DNA of 63,337 nt, taken from assembly GCF_900116445.1 (NCBI RefSeq), contig NZ_FPBH01000044.1, positions 1 to 63,337 of the forward strand, read 5' to 3'. Origin of the DNA: Paraburkholderia aspalathi. GTDB lineage: Bacteria > Pseudomonadota > Gammaproteobacteria > Burkholderiales > Burkholderiaceae. The translations under genes were made by a program, and so were the position numbers. This document shows, piece by piece, positions 1-8,084 of this stretch (position 1 is the first letter of the stretch; every line of letters starts with the position of its first letter). Under the pieces are notes generated by a model. That model was not told the DNA's origin and searched no databases. It saw nothing but the letters and a program-made list of their open reading frames with translations.

Positions 1-90
1 ATTGACTGCGAGAGCGCAACGCGGCTATATAGTCGCCGAATCAGATTTTTTGCACATCAAATCTACGTTCCGCGTTTCCACACAGCCTCG

Positions 91-126
91 GTCGAACTGA
101 GCCGCTCATCGTCCGGCTGAGTTCGG
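91..126 (+). repeat. Dispersed intergenic repeat, copy A
   Basis: This 36-base stretch matches 45684-45719 with three mismatches; the last 30 bases agree at 28 of 30 positions. Both copies are intergenic and lie upstream of a plus-strand gene (doxX here, the ABC-F gene there). It may be a lineage-specific intergenic repeat or a conserved leader element. Its function is unknown. Confidence 0.6.
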
Positions 127-332
127 TCCTGAGCGGCTCCTCGTCGCCGGTTCGCAAACGTCCACTCGCCGCGCAAAGCTGGCCCTCAGTTCAACAAAGA
201 GGATCGGCATGCCCTCCCTGAGCCGGCTGTTACCAGCAGGCGGCCGGCAACAGCGAACGCAGGCGCGTGCCAAGAAAAAATATTCAGCCTCACTGTAACC
301 GCGCATCCATCCCTGACGAACTACAAAGAGAG

Positions 333-363
333 CGGGCGATGCATACCCCACCTGCATCGCCCG
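333..363 (+). terminator. Terminator-like hairpin upstream of doxX
   Basis: An 11-bp perfect inverted repeat (333-343 with 353-363, arms CGGGCGATGCA and TGCATCGCCCG) closes a 9-base loop and is followed by the T-rich run TTGTTCTTT. It could end an upstream transcript beyond the window or act in the doxX leader, since the doxX start codon follows 37 bases later. Confidence 0.55.
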
Positions 364-399
364 TTGTTCTTTGCTAACGTTTATCAGGAGGCCTTGCGC

Positions 400-900
400 A
401 TGAACACTGTCCGCTACCTGCTTCGTTTCACCGATCCCACCTGGCTGACGGACCGCTGGAGCCTCGCGCGATGGGCACCCTTGCCATTGCGGCTGATCGT
501 CGGTTCCGGGTTCATGGCGCACGGCTACTCAAAAATCGTCAAGCATCCGGATGCATTTGCTGGAATTTTGCGCGCGCTCGGTGTGCCGGCACCACACTTC
601 ATGGCGTGGGCGACCATCGCAATCGAACTGGTCGGGGGTCTCGCGGTCATTGCCGGCGCATTCGTGCCGCTCGTCAGTCTGCCAATGATCGCGGTACTGA
701 TGGTTGCGACGCTGACTGTGCATCTTCCATACGGGTTCTTGTCGATCAAGCTGATGGCTGTCACGTCAGCCGGCCCGCAGTTCGGTCCGCCGGGCTACGA
801 GACCGATCTGCTTTATCTTGCGTGCCTTGCCGCGCTAATGATGGGGGGATCGGGACCGTTCTCCGTCGATGGCTGGCTTAGTCGCGGCAGGCGGCAATAG
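400..900 (+). CDS. DoxX family membrane protein
   Basis: A 166-residue integral inner-membrane protein of the DoxX/DUF escort family. Four hydrophobic segments can be seen at about residues 30-46, 67-91, 96-109 and 137-151, with the family-typical small-residue-rich stretch LRLIVGSGFMAHGYSKI near the first. DoxX-like proteins are associated with redox or thiol stress and with quinone-linked oxidoreductases, but no biochemical role can be fixed from sequence alone. The ATG at 400 is chosen because CAGGAGG lies at 385-391; a TTG at 364 in the same frame lacks such a site. It appears monocistronic, between a hairpin (333-363) and the convergent AraC regulator gene. Confidence 0.85.
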   Translation: MNTVRYLLRFTDPTWLTDRWSLARWAPLPLRLIVGSGFMAHGYSKIVKHPDAFAGILRALGVPAPHFMAWATIAIELVGGLAVIAGAFVPLVSLPMIAVLMVATLTVHLPYGFLSIKLMAVTSAGPQFGPPGYETDLLYLACLAALMMGGSGPFSVDGWLSRGRRQ

Positions 901-964
901 GAAGGGCGATGGAATTTGAGGGCGGCATTGCGGACCAGGTACCTGATCTTCGTCGTTATGCGCG

Positions 965-1936
965 CTAGTGCGACGAAACATACATCGCATCATCGAACGC
1001 AGCCGGAACGGCGAAACTCTCACGCATACGCTTCGCCTCCGCCGCTGGCGTCAAGCCAAAAAGCCGCTTGAACTCTCTGCTGAACTGGGACGCGCTCGTG
1101 TAACCCACTGCGTGGCTCGCGCCCTCCGCAGTCAAATCCTCACGGACCATCAACAGGCGGGCCTGATGCAAACGCGTTGACTTCACGTACTGCATCGGCG
1201 AAACGTGCGTGATCGTCTTGAAGTGGCTGTGGAAACTCGGAAGGCTCATTCCCGCTTCCTCTGCCAACTGCATCACGTCCAGCGGCTGCGCGTAGCCGGC
1301 ATGGATGAGGCGCAGTGATCTGCCTATCCGGCCGAACTGCCCTTTCATCGCCAAAGCCTCGCGCATCGAGCTTCCCTGCTTTCCGGTGAGCACACGGAAA
1401 TAGATTTCGCGCAGCAGGCCCGGACCCAATACAGTGGCTTCGAGCGGCCGATGCATCGCCTCCAGGAAGCGCAACACGGACGCCTGCATTGCGTCATCCA
1501 TCGGCGTCGACATCATGCTCTGAGGCGCCTGCACGTGTTCCGTTGCGCCTTCACGATCGATCTGTACGGCGAGTTCAGCGGCCAATGGGAAATCGAGGTG
1601 CAGATACAGCGCGAGCAACGGGCGCTCCGGGCTTGCCTCGGTTTCCATGCTGAACGGTACGGGCACCGACACGGCCAGGTAGTGACGCTCGTCGTACAGA
1701 TAGAGCTGGTCGCCAAAATAACCTCGCTTGCGGCCCTGACAAACGATCACGATGCCGGGGTCGTAGAGAACCGGCGTGCGTGACAGAGGCCGGTTTGAAC
1801 GCAAGATCCGCACGCTCGGCAGCGCTGTGAGGTTGTAGCCCTCCTGCGGTGCCAACGCGCGAAGCAACGCAATCATGCGTTTCTGGGTTCCCGAGGAAAG
1901 ATCCGGATTGTGCGTGGAGGTCCGCTTCATACTCAT
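965..1936 (-). CDS. AraC family transcriptional regulator (AraC_N type)
   Basis: A cytoplasmic DNA-binding activator of about 323 residues. The N-terminal half has the AraC_N fold signature seen in regulators that control a neighbouring oxidoreductase (for example the stretch VIVCQGRKRGYFGD near residue 70). The C-terminal 100 residues carry two helix-turn-helix motifs, including the typical GYTSASQFSREFKRLFG. In-frame starts are TTG 1948, ATG 1936 and ATG 1930; none has a strong ribosome binding site, so the start is uncertain by a few codons. It is divergent from the SDR gene at 2031 with only about 95 bases between them, the classic layout for control of that SDR. Confidence 0.9.
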   Translation of the reverse strand: MSMKRTSTHNPDLSSGTQKRMIALLRALAPQEGYNLTALPSVRILRSNRPLSRTPVLYDPGIVIVCQGRKRGYFGDQLYLYDERHYLAVSVPVPFSMETEASPERPLLALYLHLDFPLAAELAVQIDREGATEHVQAPQSMMSTPMDDAMQASVLRFLEAMHRPLEATVLGPGLLREIYFRVLTGKQGSSMREALAMKGQFGRIGRSLRLIHAGYAQPLDVMQLAEEAGMSLPSFHSHFKTITHVSPMQYVKSTRLHQARLLMVREDLTAEGASHAVGYTSASQFSREFKRLFGLTPAAEAKRMRESFAVPAAFDDAMYVSSH

Positions 1937-2030
1937 AGTTTTAGGCAAGAAAAATAGCGGAATATGGCTTAGCCAGCCTCGTCCCTCAGACTAGTATGCA
2001 TTCTCCAGACACCATTTGGGAGAAGCTTCA

Positions 2031-2864
2031 ATGGCATCCAGCAAAATTCTGCTCATCACCGGCGTCAGCAGTGGCTTCGGCCGTGCACTCGCGGGAGAGG
2101 CGTTAGCGGCGGGACACAAAGTCGTCGGTACGGTGAGAAGCGCGGAAGCAAAGCGTGATTTCGAATCTCTGTCCGCGACAGCTGCTTTTGGACGTGTACT
2201 TGACGTGACCGACTTCGATGCCATCGACGGCATCGTGGCGGAAATTGAGGCGACCGTCGGACCCGTGGACGTTCTGGTCAACAACGCCGGCTACGGACAC
2301 GAAGGCGTCATGGAAGAATCGCCCTTATCGGAGATGCGCAGACAGTTCGATGTGAACGTGTTTGGCGCTGTCGCCATGATGAAAGCCGTGCTGCCCTTCA
2401 TGCGCGAGCGCAGACGTGGCCACATTCTGAATATCACGTCGATGGGCGGCCATATCACCATGCCCGGAATCACCTACTACTGCGGAAGCAAATTCGCTTT
2501 GGAGGGCATTTCTGAGGCGCTTGGCAAAGAGGTCAAGTCTTTCGGCATCGCCGTAACAGCCGTCGCGCCAGGCTCGTTCCGCACCGACTGGGCGGGTCGC
2601 TCGATGACGCGAACGCCCCGTTCGATCGCGGACTACGACTCGATCTTTGAGCCCATCCGCAAAGCGCGCGAAGAGAAGAGCGGCAAGCAATTGGGGGATC
2701 CCCAAAAGGCGGCACGCGCGATGCTGGCAGCAATCGCCGCGGACCACCCTCCCACGCATCTTTTGCTCGGTAGCGATGCACTCGGACTCGTGAGGGACAA
2801 GTTGTCCGCGTTGGGAAATGAGATCCGTGACTGGGAGTCTGTCACGGTCTCAACTGATGGCTGA
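2031..2864 (+). CDS. Short-chain dehydrogenase/reductase (SDR)
   Basis: A 277-residue classical SDR oxidoreductase using NAD(P)H. The cofactor motif TGVSSGFGRAL lies near residue 12, NNAGYG near 85, and the catalytic Tyr-Lys as YYCGSKFAL near 153-161, preceded by the active-site serine in ITSMGG. The C-terminal extension of about 60 residues is typical of the subfamily paired with AraC_N regulators. GGGAGA at 2018-2023 supports the ATG at 2031 over TTG 2016. The substrate is unknown; probable control is by the divergent AraC regulator. A stem-loop follows at 2870-2898. Confidence 0.9.
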   Translation: MASSKILLITGVSSGFGRALAGEALAAGHKVVGTVRSAEAKRDFESLSATAAFGRVLDVTDFDAIDGIVAEIEATVGPVDVLVNNAGYGHEGVMEESPLSEMRRQFDVNVFGAVAMMKAVLPFMRERRRGHILNITSMGGHITMPGITYYCGSKFALEGISEALGKEVKSFGIAVTAVAPGSFRTDWAGRSMTRTPRSIADYDSIFEPIRKAREEKSGKQLGDPQKAARAMLAAIAADHPPTHLLLGSDALGLVRDKLSALGNEIRDWESVTVSTDG

Positions 2865-2869
2865 AGACC

Positions 2870-2898
2870 GCAGGCGCCAGGAGGACATGAGCGCCTGC
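2870..2898. terminator. Stem-loop between convergent genes
   Basis: Arms GCAGGCGC (2870-2877) and GCGCCTGC (2891-2898) form a perfect 8-bp stem with a 13-base loop. It lies between the SDR stop (2864) and the convergent cupin gene stop (2922), so a bidirectional terminator is plausible. There is no clear T-run, which lowers confidence. Confidence 0.4.
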
Positions 2899-2921
2899 AT
2901 CTGCACGCTGGGGCGCCGTGC

Positions 2922-3380
2922 TCAGCGCTCGAGCAGATCCTGCGGCTCGATGCCCGCCTCGCTGCAGTAGCGTTGATAGTCGGCAAGGCGATCGGCGGTT
3001 GTGATGCGGAGTTTGACCTCGCCATTGTGGCCAAGATACTCGACAGTGCCCATCACCACCACCATCACGACCAGTGGTTTGTCACCGACCGCCTCCCACC
3101 AGTCGACGTTGCCGGTAGACTCATGCACGTAGTCACCGGGTTCGACAATTTCGCCAGTACAGAGGCGACGCTGCCCTTCAAGGTTGAAAGCGTGCACTTC
3201 ACCGGTATGACGGTGCAGGCCGAGCTTGATACCAGGTTCCAGACGCATCAGTTCCACCCAGCCGCGGCCATCTTTCAGGAAACGCAGCGGCCGCGACCAC
3301 TTGCCCGGACCTTCGGGGATCCACAACCCGTCTGCGGACAAGGGGCTGGCACGGGTGACCGTATGTCGTTCATTGATCAT
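2922..3380 (-). CDS. Cupin-fold protein, 2,4'-dihydroxyacetophenone dioxygenase-like
   Basis: A 152-residue single-domain cupin. The metal-binding motif is visible as GLHRHTGEVHAF (residues about 54-65), with a second cupin motif around residues 80-110. Length and order resemble the DAD / acetylacetone-cleaving dioxygenase group, which cleave C-C bonds with non-haem iron; that assignment is from family resemblance only. GGAG lies 8 bases before the ATG. The gene is convergent to the SDR and about 210 bases from the AraC-GyrI gene transcribed away from it. On the plus strand a run of CACCATCACC repeats at about 3050-3067 only reflects Val/Met codons here. Confidence 0.75.
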   Translation of the reverse strand: MINERHTVTRASPLSADGLWIPEGPGKWSRPLRFLKDGRGWVELMRLEPGIKLGLHRHTGEVHAFNLEGQRRLCTGEIVEPGDYVHESTGNVDWWEAVGDKPLVVMVVVMGTVEYLGHNGEVKLRITTADRLADYQRYCSEAGIEPQDLLER

Positions 3381-3589
3381 GCGATGGCTCCGAATAGATT
3401 GTGATGTCGTTGTTCGCGCGGCGTTGTTCGGTTAGCTACGCACCGAGGTGCGTAGAAAAGTCTATCACCCGTGACAGGCAGGCATCTCCGCGAGTTTCCG
3501 TAGTCCGGAGATTGAGCAAGAACGGCTAGGCGCGATGTTCCGACCATGAGCGACCATAACGCCAGTCGCACAATCCAGATATCCAGACC

Positions 3590-4462
3590 ATGCGAGCTCA
3601 TGTTGACGCCACTCATGCTTACACGAAGCGCTTCAATGCCGTACTCGCGTACATCGAAACGAACCTCGATGGCGACCTGTCAGTGGAAGCGCTAAGTCGC
3701 ATTGCGAACTTCTCGAAGTTCCATTTTCATCGGCAGTTTGCCGCCTATGTGGGGGTGCCGGTCGCACGCTACGTGCAACTGATGCGCTTGCGTCGGGCTG
3801 CCCACCGCCTGGCTTCGCGTGAGTTCTGCTCGGTGCTCGACGCCGCGTTCGACGCGGGCTTCGACAGTCCCGAAGCCTTCAGTCGTGCATTCAAGCGCGC
3901 ATTCGGCACGGCGCCGAGTTCGTTTCGGCAGCATCCGAACTGGCAGATCTGGAGTGCGACTTTTGTCGTCCCCTATCTTTCAAGGAAACTCACCATGCAA
4001 GTACAAATTGTCGATTTTTCTGAAACCCGTGTCGCCGCGCTTGAACACTGCGGACCGCCTGGGCTTGTCAACGAGAGCGTGCGCAAGTTCACCGACTGGC
4101 GCAAGCAAAGTGGGCAATCTCCGGTTGCGTCGAGCAGAAATTTTGGTATCCCGCGCAATAACCCGGACACGACACCGGCCGATGCATTTCGTTTCGATAT
4201 CTGCGGAGAAATCGACGAGCCGGTCGCGTCGAACGCCTACGGTATCCGCGAACTCGTCATTCCGGGCGGCCGATGTGCCGTGGTTCGGCATACCGGATCG
4301 ACCGACCACGTCGGCGAGACTATCTATCCGATCTATCGCGACTGGCTTCCTGCAAGCGGAGAGGAACTTCGGGACCATCCCTTGTTCTTTCACTATCTGA
4401 GCATTTTTCCGGAAACGCCGCAGGATCAGTGGCAAACCGACATCTACATTCCCCTCGTGTGA
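3590..4462 (+). CDS. AraC family regulator with GyrI-like effector domain
   Basis: A 290-residue regulator. The N-terminal 110 residues are a double helix-turn-helix AraC domain (FSKFHFHRQFAAYVG and AGFDSPEAFSRAFKRAFG). After a short linker, residues about 135-290 form a GyrI-like/BacT effector-binding domain that usually senses small amphipathic or cationic drugs. Architecture matches the Rob/SoxS-like-plus-GyrI class. It probably acts on unlinked targets or itself; the adjacent cupin is transcribed the other way and could be a target. Confidence 0.88.
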   Translation: MRAHVDATHAYTKRFNAVLAYIETNLDGDLSVEALSRIANFSKFHFHRQFAAYVGVPVARYVQLMRLRRAAHRLASREFCSVLDAAFDAGFDSPEAFSRAFKRAFGTAPSSFRQHPNWQIWSATFVVPYLSRKLTMQVQIVDFSETRVAALEHCGPPGLVNESVRKFTDWRKQSGQSPVASSRNFGIPRNNPDTTPADAFRFDICGEIDEPVASNAYGIRELVIPGGRCAVVRHTGSTDHVGETIYPIYRDWLPASGEELRDHPLFFHYLSIFPETPQDQWQTDIYIPLV

Positions 4463-4572
4463 CCGGGTGATCTGCGACAGCGACCTTACGGTCGCTGGAC
4501 CGCTGATCAGAAGTTGGCGACAATGCGACATCCATCGACTTCTACTACCTCAGGTAACGGGTGCGACCGGCT

Positions 4573-5031
4573 ATGCTTATCGACTCTCTCTGGCGCATCG
4601 CACTTCGCATCGCATACCCGCTCGCTCGCGCCTGGTGGCACCTTCGGCGGCCTCACCATGAGGGCGCGCTAGTCGCAATCTACGTCGGGCAGTCGCTGTT
4701 GCTTGTGAAGTCATCGTACCGGGCCGAGTGGAATTTTCCCGGCGGCAGTGTCCATCCCGGTGAGACGCCTGATGCCGCGGCGCAGCGCGAGATGGAAGAG
4801 GAGATTGGTCTGCCGTCGTACACACTACTCCCCGCAGGCAGCGTCTATGGCACCTGGGACGGGCGAAGAGACCGCGTGCATTTCTTTGAACTGCACCTCG
4901 ATTGCATACCCGAGCTGCGGCTTGATAATCGTGAGATTATCGCCACGCATCTGGCATCGCCTGAGGAATTGCACAGCATCGCGCTGACAGGGGCGGTCAT
5001 TGCGTATCTCCGCAAAGATTTCTGCAGTTAG
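4573..5031 (+). CDS. Nudix hydrolase
   Basis: A Nudix-fold pyrophosphohydrolase of about 152 residues. The Nudix box is complete, running from GGSVHPGETPD through REMEEEIGLP (residues about 57-80), with the Mg2+-binding glutamates present. The N-terminus has a basic amphipathic stretch rich in Trp and Arg that may contact membrane. Starts GTG 4561 and ATG 4573 are both possible; neither has a strong ribosome site. The substrate cannot be told from sequence. The GNAT gene follows within 80 bases, so the two may be co-transcribed. Confidence 0.85.
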   Translation: MLIDSLWRIALRIAYPLARAWWHLRRPHHEGALVAIYVGQSLLLVKSSYRAEWNFPGGSVHPGETPDAAAQREMEEEIGLPSYTLLPAGSVYGTWDGRRDRVHFFELHLDCIPELRLDNREIIATHLASPEELHSIALTGAVIAYLRKDFCS

Positions 5032-5108
5032 TTGGCACCTCTCCTTTCGGGACATCTTGGCTCGAAAACGCTGTGCACACCGTGCTTGACCAACACACAC
5101 ATACGCTC

Positions 5109-5729
5109 ATGTCTTTGCCAAGCCCGACACTGCATACCCCTCGCCTGCTATTGCGCCCTTTCACGGAGGCCGATACGGACTCCATCTACGCACTGCAGAG
5201 CAATCTGCGCGTGCTGCGCTACTGGGACGCACCGCCCTGGAAGGAGCACGCGCAAGCAGAGCGCTTCATCGCGGTTTGCAGGCAGATTGAGCAGGAAGGC
5301 ACCGGCGCGCGGCTGGCCATCGAGCGTGCCGTCGACGGTGTATTCATCGGCTGGTGCTGTTTGATGAAATGGGATCCAAACAACCGCAGCGCGAAGATGG
5401 GCTACTGCTTCGATGAAACGGCATGGGGCCAAGGCTTCGCCACCGAAGCCGCAAGCGCTTTGTTGCAGTGGGCCTTCGACACGCTGGACCTGAACCGTGT
5501 TCAGGCCGAAACCGACACGCGCAACACGGCGTCGGGCCACGTGCTGGAGAAGCTCCAGTTTGTCCGCGAAGGCACACTGCGAGAAGATTGCATTGTGGAC
5601 GGCGAGGTATCGGATTCCCGCGTGTATGGGCTTCTCAGGCGGGAATGGAAGCCGTTGCAGTCAGGATCGGCGACAGGCCGAAACGGGCTCCCCTGCCCCC
5701 ATCCGCACGCGTCGCCACCGACGAGATAG
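5109..5729 (+). CDS. GNAT family N-acetyltransferase (RimJ/RimL-like)
   Basis: A protein of about 206 residues from the acetyl-CoA-dependent GNAT superfamily. It begins with the typical LHTPRLLLRPFTEADTD strand-helix, has the acetyl-CoA loop region GYCFDETAWGQGFATEA, and the C-terminal NTASGHVLEKLQFVREG motif typical of the RimJ/RimL subgroup that acetylates protein N-termini or antibiotics and amino acids. ATG 5109 is preferred to GTG 5073 because family homology begins right after it. The C-terminal 20 residues are Pro/Arg-rich and probably non-domain. Confidence 0.85.
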   Translation: MSLPSPTLHTPRLLLRPFTEADTDSIYALQSNLRVLRYWDAPPWKEHAQAERFIAVCRQIEQEGTGARLAIERAVDGVFIGWCCLMKWDPNNRSAKMGYCFDETAWGQGFATEAASALLQWAFDTLDLNRVQAETDTRNTASGHVLEKLQFVREGTLREDCIVDGEVSDSRVYGLLRREWKPLQSGSATGRNGLPCPHPHASPPTR

Positions 5730-5749
5730 CCAACGCGGTCGGTGCCTTC

Positions 5750-5926
5750 CTATCCGGGTGGACAGGTCATCGGCTTAACGTGCAAGCTTTGGCAAGGATA
5801 GGATTCAGGTAGCTGCGGGTTCTGCGCGGCACTCAAATTTGAGCCGTCGCTGCTCACGGTGCAGCCGGCAAGCATCATTAGCAGACCGGATACCACGGCG
5901 ACATTACGCCACACGGTAAATTGCAT
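5750..5926 (-). CDS. Small putative lipoprotein
   Basis: A 58-residue protein that starts MQFTVWRNVAVVSGLLMML and has a lipobox LAGC at about residues 17-20, so it is predicted to be lipid-modified and anchored in the outer or inner membrane. The mature part is short, with two further cysteines (PCQSL and TCPPG) that could form a disulphide. No family is recognised. The frame stays open to 6037 but homology to signal peptides begins at 5926, the chosen start. It lies downstream of the cytochrome c gene on the same strand. Confidence 0.6.
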   Translation of the reverse strand: MQFTVWRNVAVVSGLLMMLAGCTVSSDGSNLSAAQNPQLPESYPCQSLHVKPMTCPPG

Positions 5927-6052
5927 ATGTATTCGACACAACGGGAATGGGTTGCGGTACGGGAAACCCGTCGCAAACGCTGTTAGGCATGGAGTTGCAA
6001 CGCCAATCAACACCGTGTTGACGCGTAGATCACGCATTGCCGGTCGTCAAGG

Positions 6053-6718
6053 TCAAGGTCCGATCACCGAAAGGTAAGCCGCAGCCGCTTCGATCTGTGC
6101 GTCGTTCAGCGTGGCCGCGACGGCTGTCATTGTTCCCGGCGCCGGCGTTTTCCCCTTCGCGCGCGCCTGAAATTCGTGTAGCCGGGCAACGACAAACGCC
6201 GCCGGTTCGCCCGCAATGCCAGGAAAGCGCGCGCCGTTGCCTTTGCCGCCGGCCGCGTGGCAGCTGAAACAGGCGGGAATGCCGGATCCCGCACCCATCT
6301 CGGCGAGCTGCTTGCCGGCCAGCACTAGGCTTTGTTGCGGCGGCGCACCTTCGGCAAGCGGCGGGTGCTGCTTCGAGAAAAAATTTGCGAGCTCGCGTAT
6401 CTCGCTATCGGAAAGAGTGAGTGCAACCGTCTGCATGACAGCGCTTGCGCGCGTACCCGCCTTGAACATTGACAATGCGTGCGCGAGATAATCCGGATCT
6501 TTGCCGGCGAGCCGCGGCCCACCGGTTACAGTGCCGGCGCCCAATGCGCCGTGGCACGCGACACAGGTTGCGATGGACGGAGCCTCCGTCCCATTGGCAG
6601 TGCCATGCACACTCACTGCGGATTGTGCATGACAGGTACTCGCGAAACCGACGAGCGCCGCAACCGAAAGCGGACGCAAGCCGGCGCGCAACATGTTGAC
6701 AGAACGTGGACCGATCAT
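6053..6718 (-). CDS. Di-haem cytochrome c (c4-like)
   Basis: A periplasmic electron carrier of 221 residues. An N-terminal signal peptide ends near FASTCHAQS. Two haem-attachment motifs are visible, CVACH (about residue 52) and CFSCH (about residue 150), each with a downstream Met-containing segment suitable as sixth ligand. The two-domain layout and length match class I cytochrome c4-type proteins, which feed terminal oxidases or alcohol/sugar dehydrogenases. The ATG at 6718 is chosen because it starts the signal peptide; the open frame upstream is Arg-rich and unlikely. No dehydrogenase partner is adjacent. Confidence 0.85.
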   Translation of the reverse strand: MIGPRSVNMLRAGLRPLSVAALVGFASTCHAQSAVSVHGTANGTEAPSIATCVACHGALGAGTVTGGPRLAGKDPDYLAHALSMFKAGTRASAVMQTVALTLSDSEIRELANFFSKQHPPLAEGAPPQQSLVLAGKQLAEMGAGSGIPACFSCHAAGGKGNGARFPGIAGEPAAFVVARLHEFQARAKGKTPAPGTMTAVAATLNDAQIEAAAAYLSVIGP

Positions 6719-6863
6719 CGTGATTTTCCCGCTATGCTTTGAACAAGCGTCCCGTGAACGACGCGATGGGACGATTCTGCCGGGATGATTCTGACCGGCG
6801 AGCGTCAAGCGGATTACGGATCTGTTATCTAGGGCGATGACCGGCCTGTCTGCAAGCGTCGCC

Positions 6864-7646
6864 TTACTTCTGCTCGCCGGTCGCTTCGAGGATCAGATTT
6901 GCCACTTCAGTCGGATGCGACAGCAGCGACACGTGGCTCGACTTAAGCTCGATCGTATGCGCGTGCATGCGGTTCGCCATGAAGCGCTCCAGATCGGTGT
7001 TGATGGTCCGATCTTCAGTCGACACCGCATACCAGGTCGGCTTGTCGTGCCATGCAGCGACGGTCGTCTTCGCCATCGTGATCGCCTTGCCAATCGGCTG
7101 CTGAACCGCATAATACTTCTCTGCTTCAGCCCTCGGCAGATCGCCGGCAAAGTCTTTCAAAAATGCCTGCTCGGATAGCTGGCCGTAGCCGTCGGCCGAC
7201 CACTGAAGCCCCGCCGATGCGGGCGCGGCCGGAAATTTCTTCGTCAGTGCCGGATAGTCCTCGCCGGCATCCGGCGCACGCGCGGCAATGTACACGAGAC
7301 CGGCCACCTTCGGATCATCGCCAGCCTGGCTGATCACCATCCCGCCGTACGAGTGCGCGACTAGCAGCGTCGGGCCATCCTGTTGCGCAAGTGCGCGCTT
7401 GACCGCGTCCACGTCCGCGTCGAGCGAAGTCGTCGGATTCTGCACCGCCGTCACGTGCAGGCCCTTTACCTGCAGTAGCGGAATCACTTTCCCCCAGCTC
7501 GAACCATCTGCAAACAGCCCGTGAACCAGCACGACGTTCTTGATCGGTGCGGACGAAGCAGCGGTGCTGTCCTGCGCGAATGACGTCGTTGCACTCAGCA
7601 GCGCGGCGCAGGCGAAACCGGCCAGGACAAACGAATTCAACTTCAT
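6864..7646 (-). CDS. Exported alpha/beta hydrolase
   Basis: A 260-residue alpha/beta-fold hydrolase with a signal peptide (MKLNSFVLAGFACAALLSA, cleavage after SFA) so it acts in the periplasm or outside. The oxyanion segment VLVHGLFADGSSW lies near residue 38, the nucleophile elbow AHSYGG near 97, and the likely catalytic His in SSHVSLLSHP near 240. This pattern is that of the salicylate-esterase/pyrethroid-hydrolase-like group of small esterases. GGAGA sits about 8 bases before the ATG. The gene is divergent from the porin gene. Confidence 0.85.
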   Translation of the reverse strand: MKLNSFVLAGFACAALLSATTSFAQDSTAASSAPIKNVVLVHGLFADGSSWGKVIPLLQVKGLHVTAVQNPTTSLDADVDAVKRALAQQDGPTLLVAHSYGGMVISQAGDDPKVAGLVYIAARAPDAGEDYPALTKKFPAAPASAGLQWSADGYGQLSEQAFLKDFAGDLPRAEAEKYYAVQQPIGKAITMAKTTVAAWHDKPTWYAVSTEDRTINTDLERFMANRMHAHTIELKSSHVSLLSHPTEVANLILEATGEQK

Positions 7647-8084
7647 GAGACTTCTCCGAGGTATGTGAAGGATGAGATTCGCGAATTTCGCTCAGCCGCA
7701 ATGGCGAGTCGAAAGACGAGCCATACCCAGTCAATCATCCCGTCGATGCGTACGACTGCAAGCGGGCGCTGGATTCTGGTGTACGAAGGTGCAAACACAG
7801 TCCCTGCACAAACATTCCGTTCGCTGCAAAGTTTTTTATGAGTCGACGTCTGCAAGGAGCCATGCATCTGGACAAGCACGAACGGCTGATGCAGGTCGAG
7901 CTGGGAAGCTGACTTCCTGATCGAACCGTCACGGACTCGTTTTCTGAAAAGTCTGCGGAATAAATTGGGCCGGCGCTCGTTTCGTCCATTGCCTTTGATT
8001 TTTCTTTCTTCCGCTTCGGCATTGTCGGACCTGCTTGCGCTCTCCACGCGCTGCGGGCGACGCCGGCATCCTGCGAGTTCGTTA
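7647..8084. other. Intergenic region between divergent hydrolase and porin
   Basis: A 438-base gap containing the outward promoters of the alpha/beta hydrolase (minus) and porin (plus). Short reading frames here lack ribosome sites and family features. No clear dyad or RNA element was seen. Confidence 0.5.

Larger units (their letters stand above)
1..399. other. Leading intergenic region without a recognisable gene
   Basis: No coding region is convincing in this stretch. It contains copy A of a dispersed intergenic repeat (91-126) and a terminator-like hairpin (333-363) just before doxX. The left window edge may cut an upstream gene whose terminator this is, but no protein end can be recognised. 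Confidence 0.5.

Noticed and set aside
3040..3070. Repeated CACCATCACC resembling a His-tag coding run
   Set aside because: On the real coding strand it encodes Val/Met residues of the cupin protein; no tag or repeat function.
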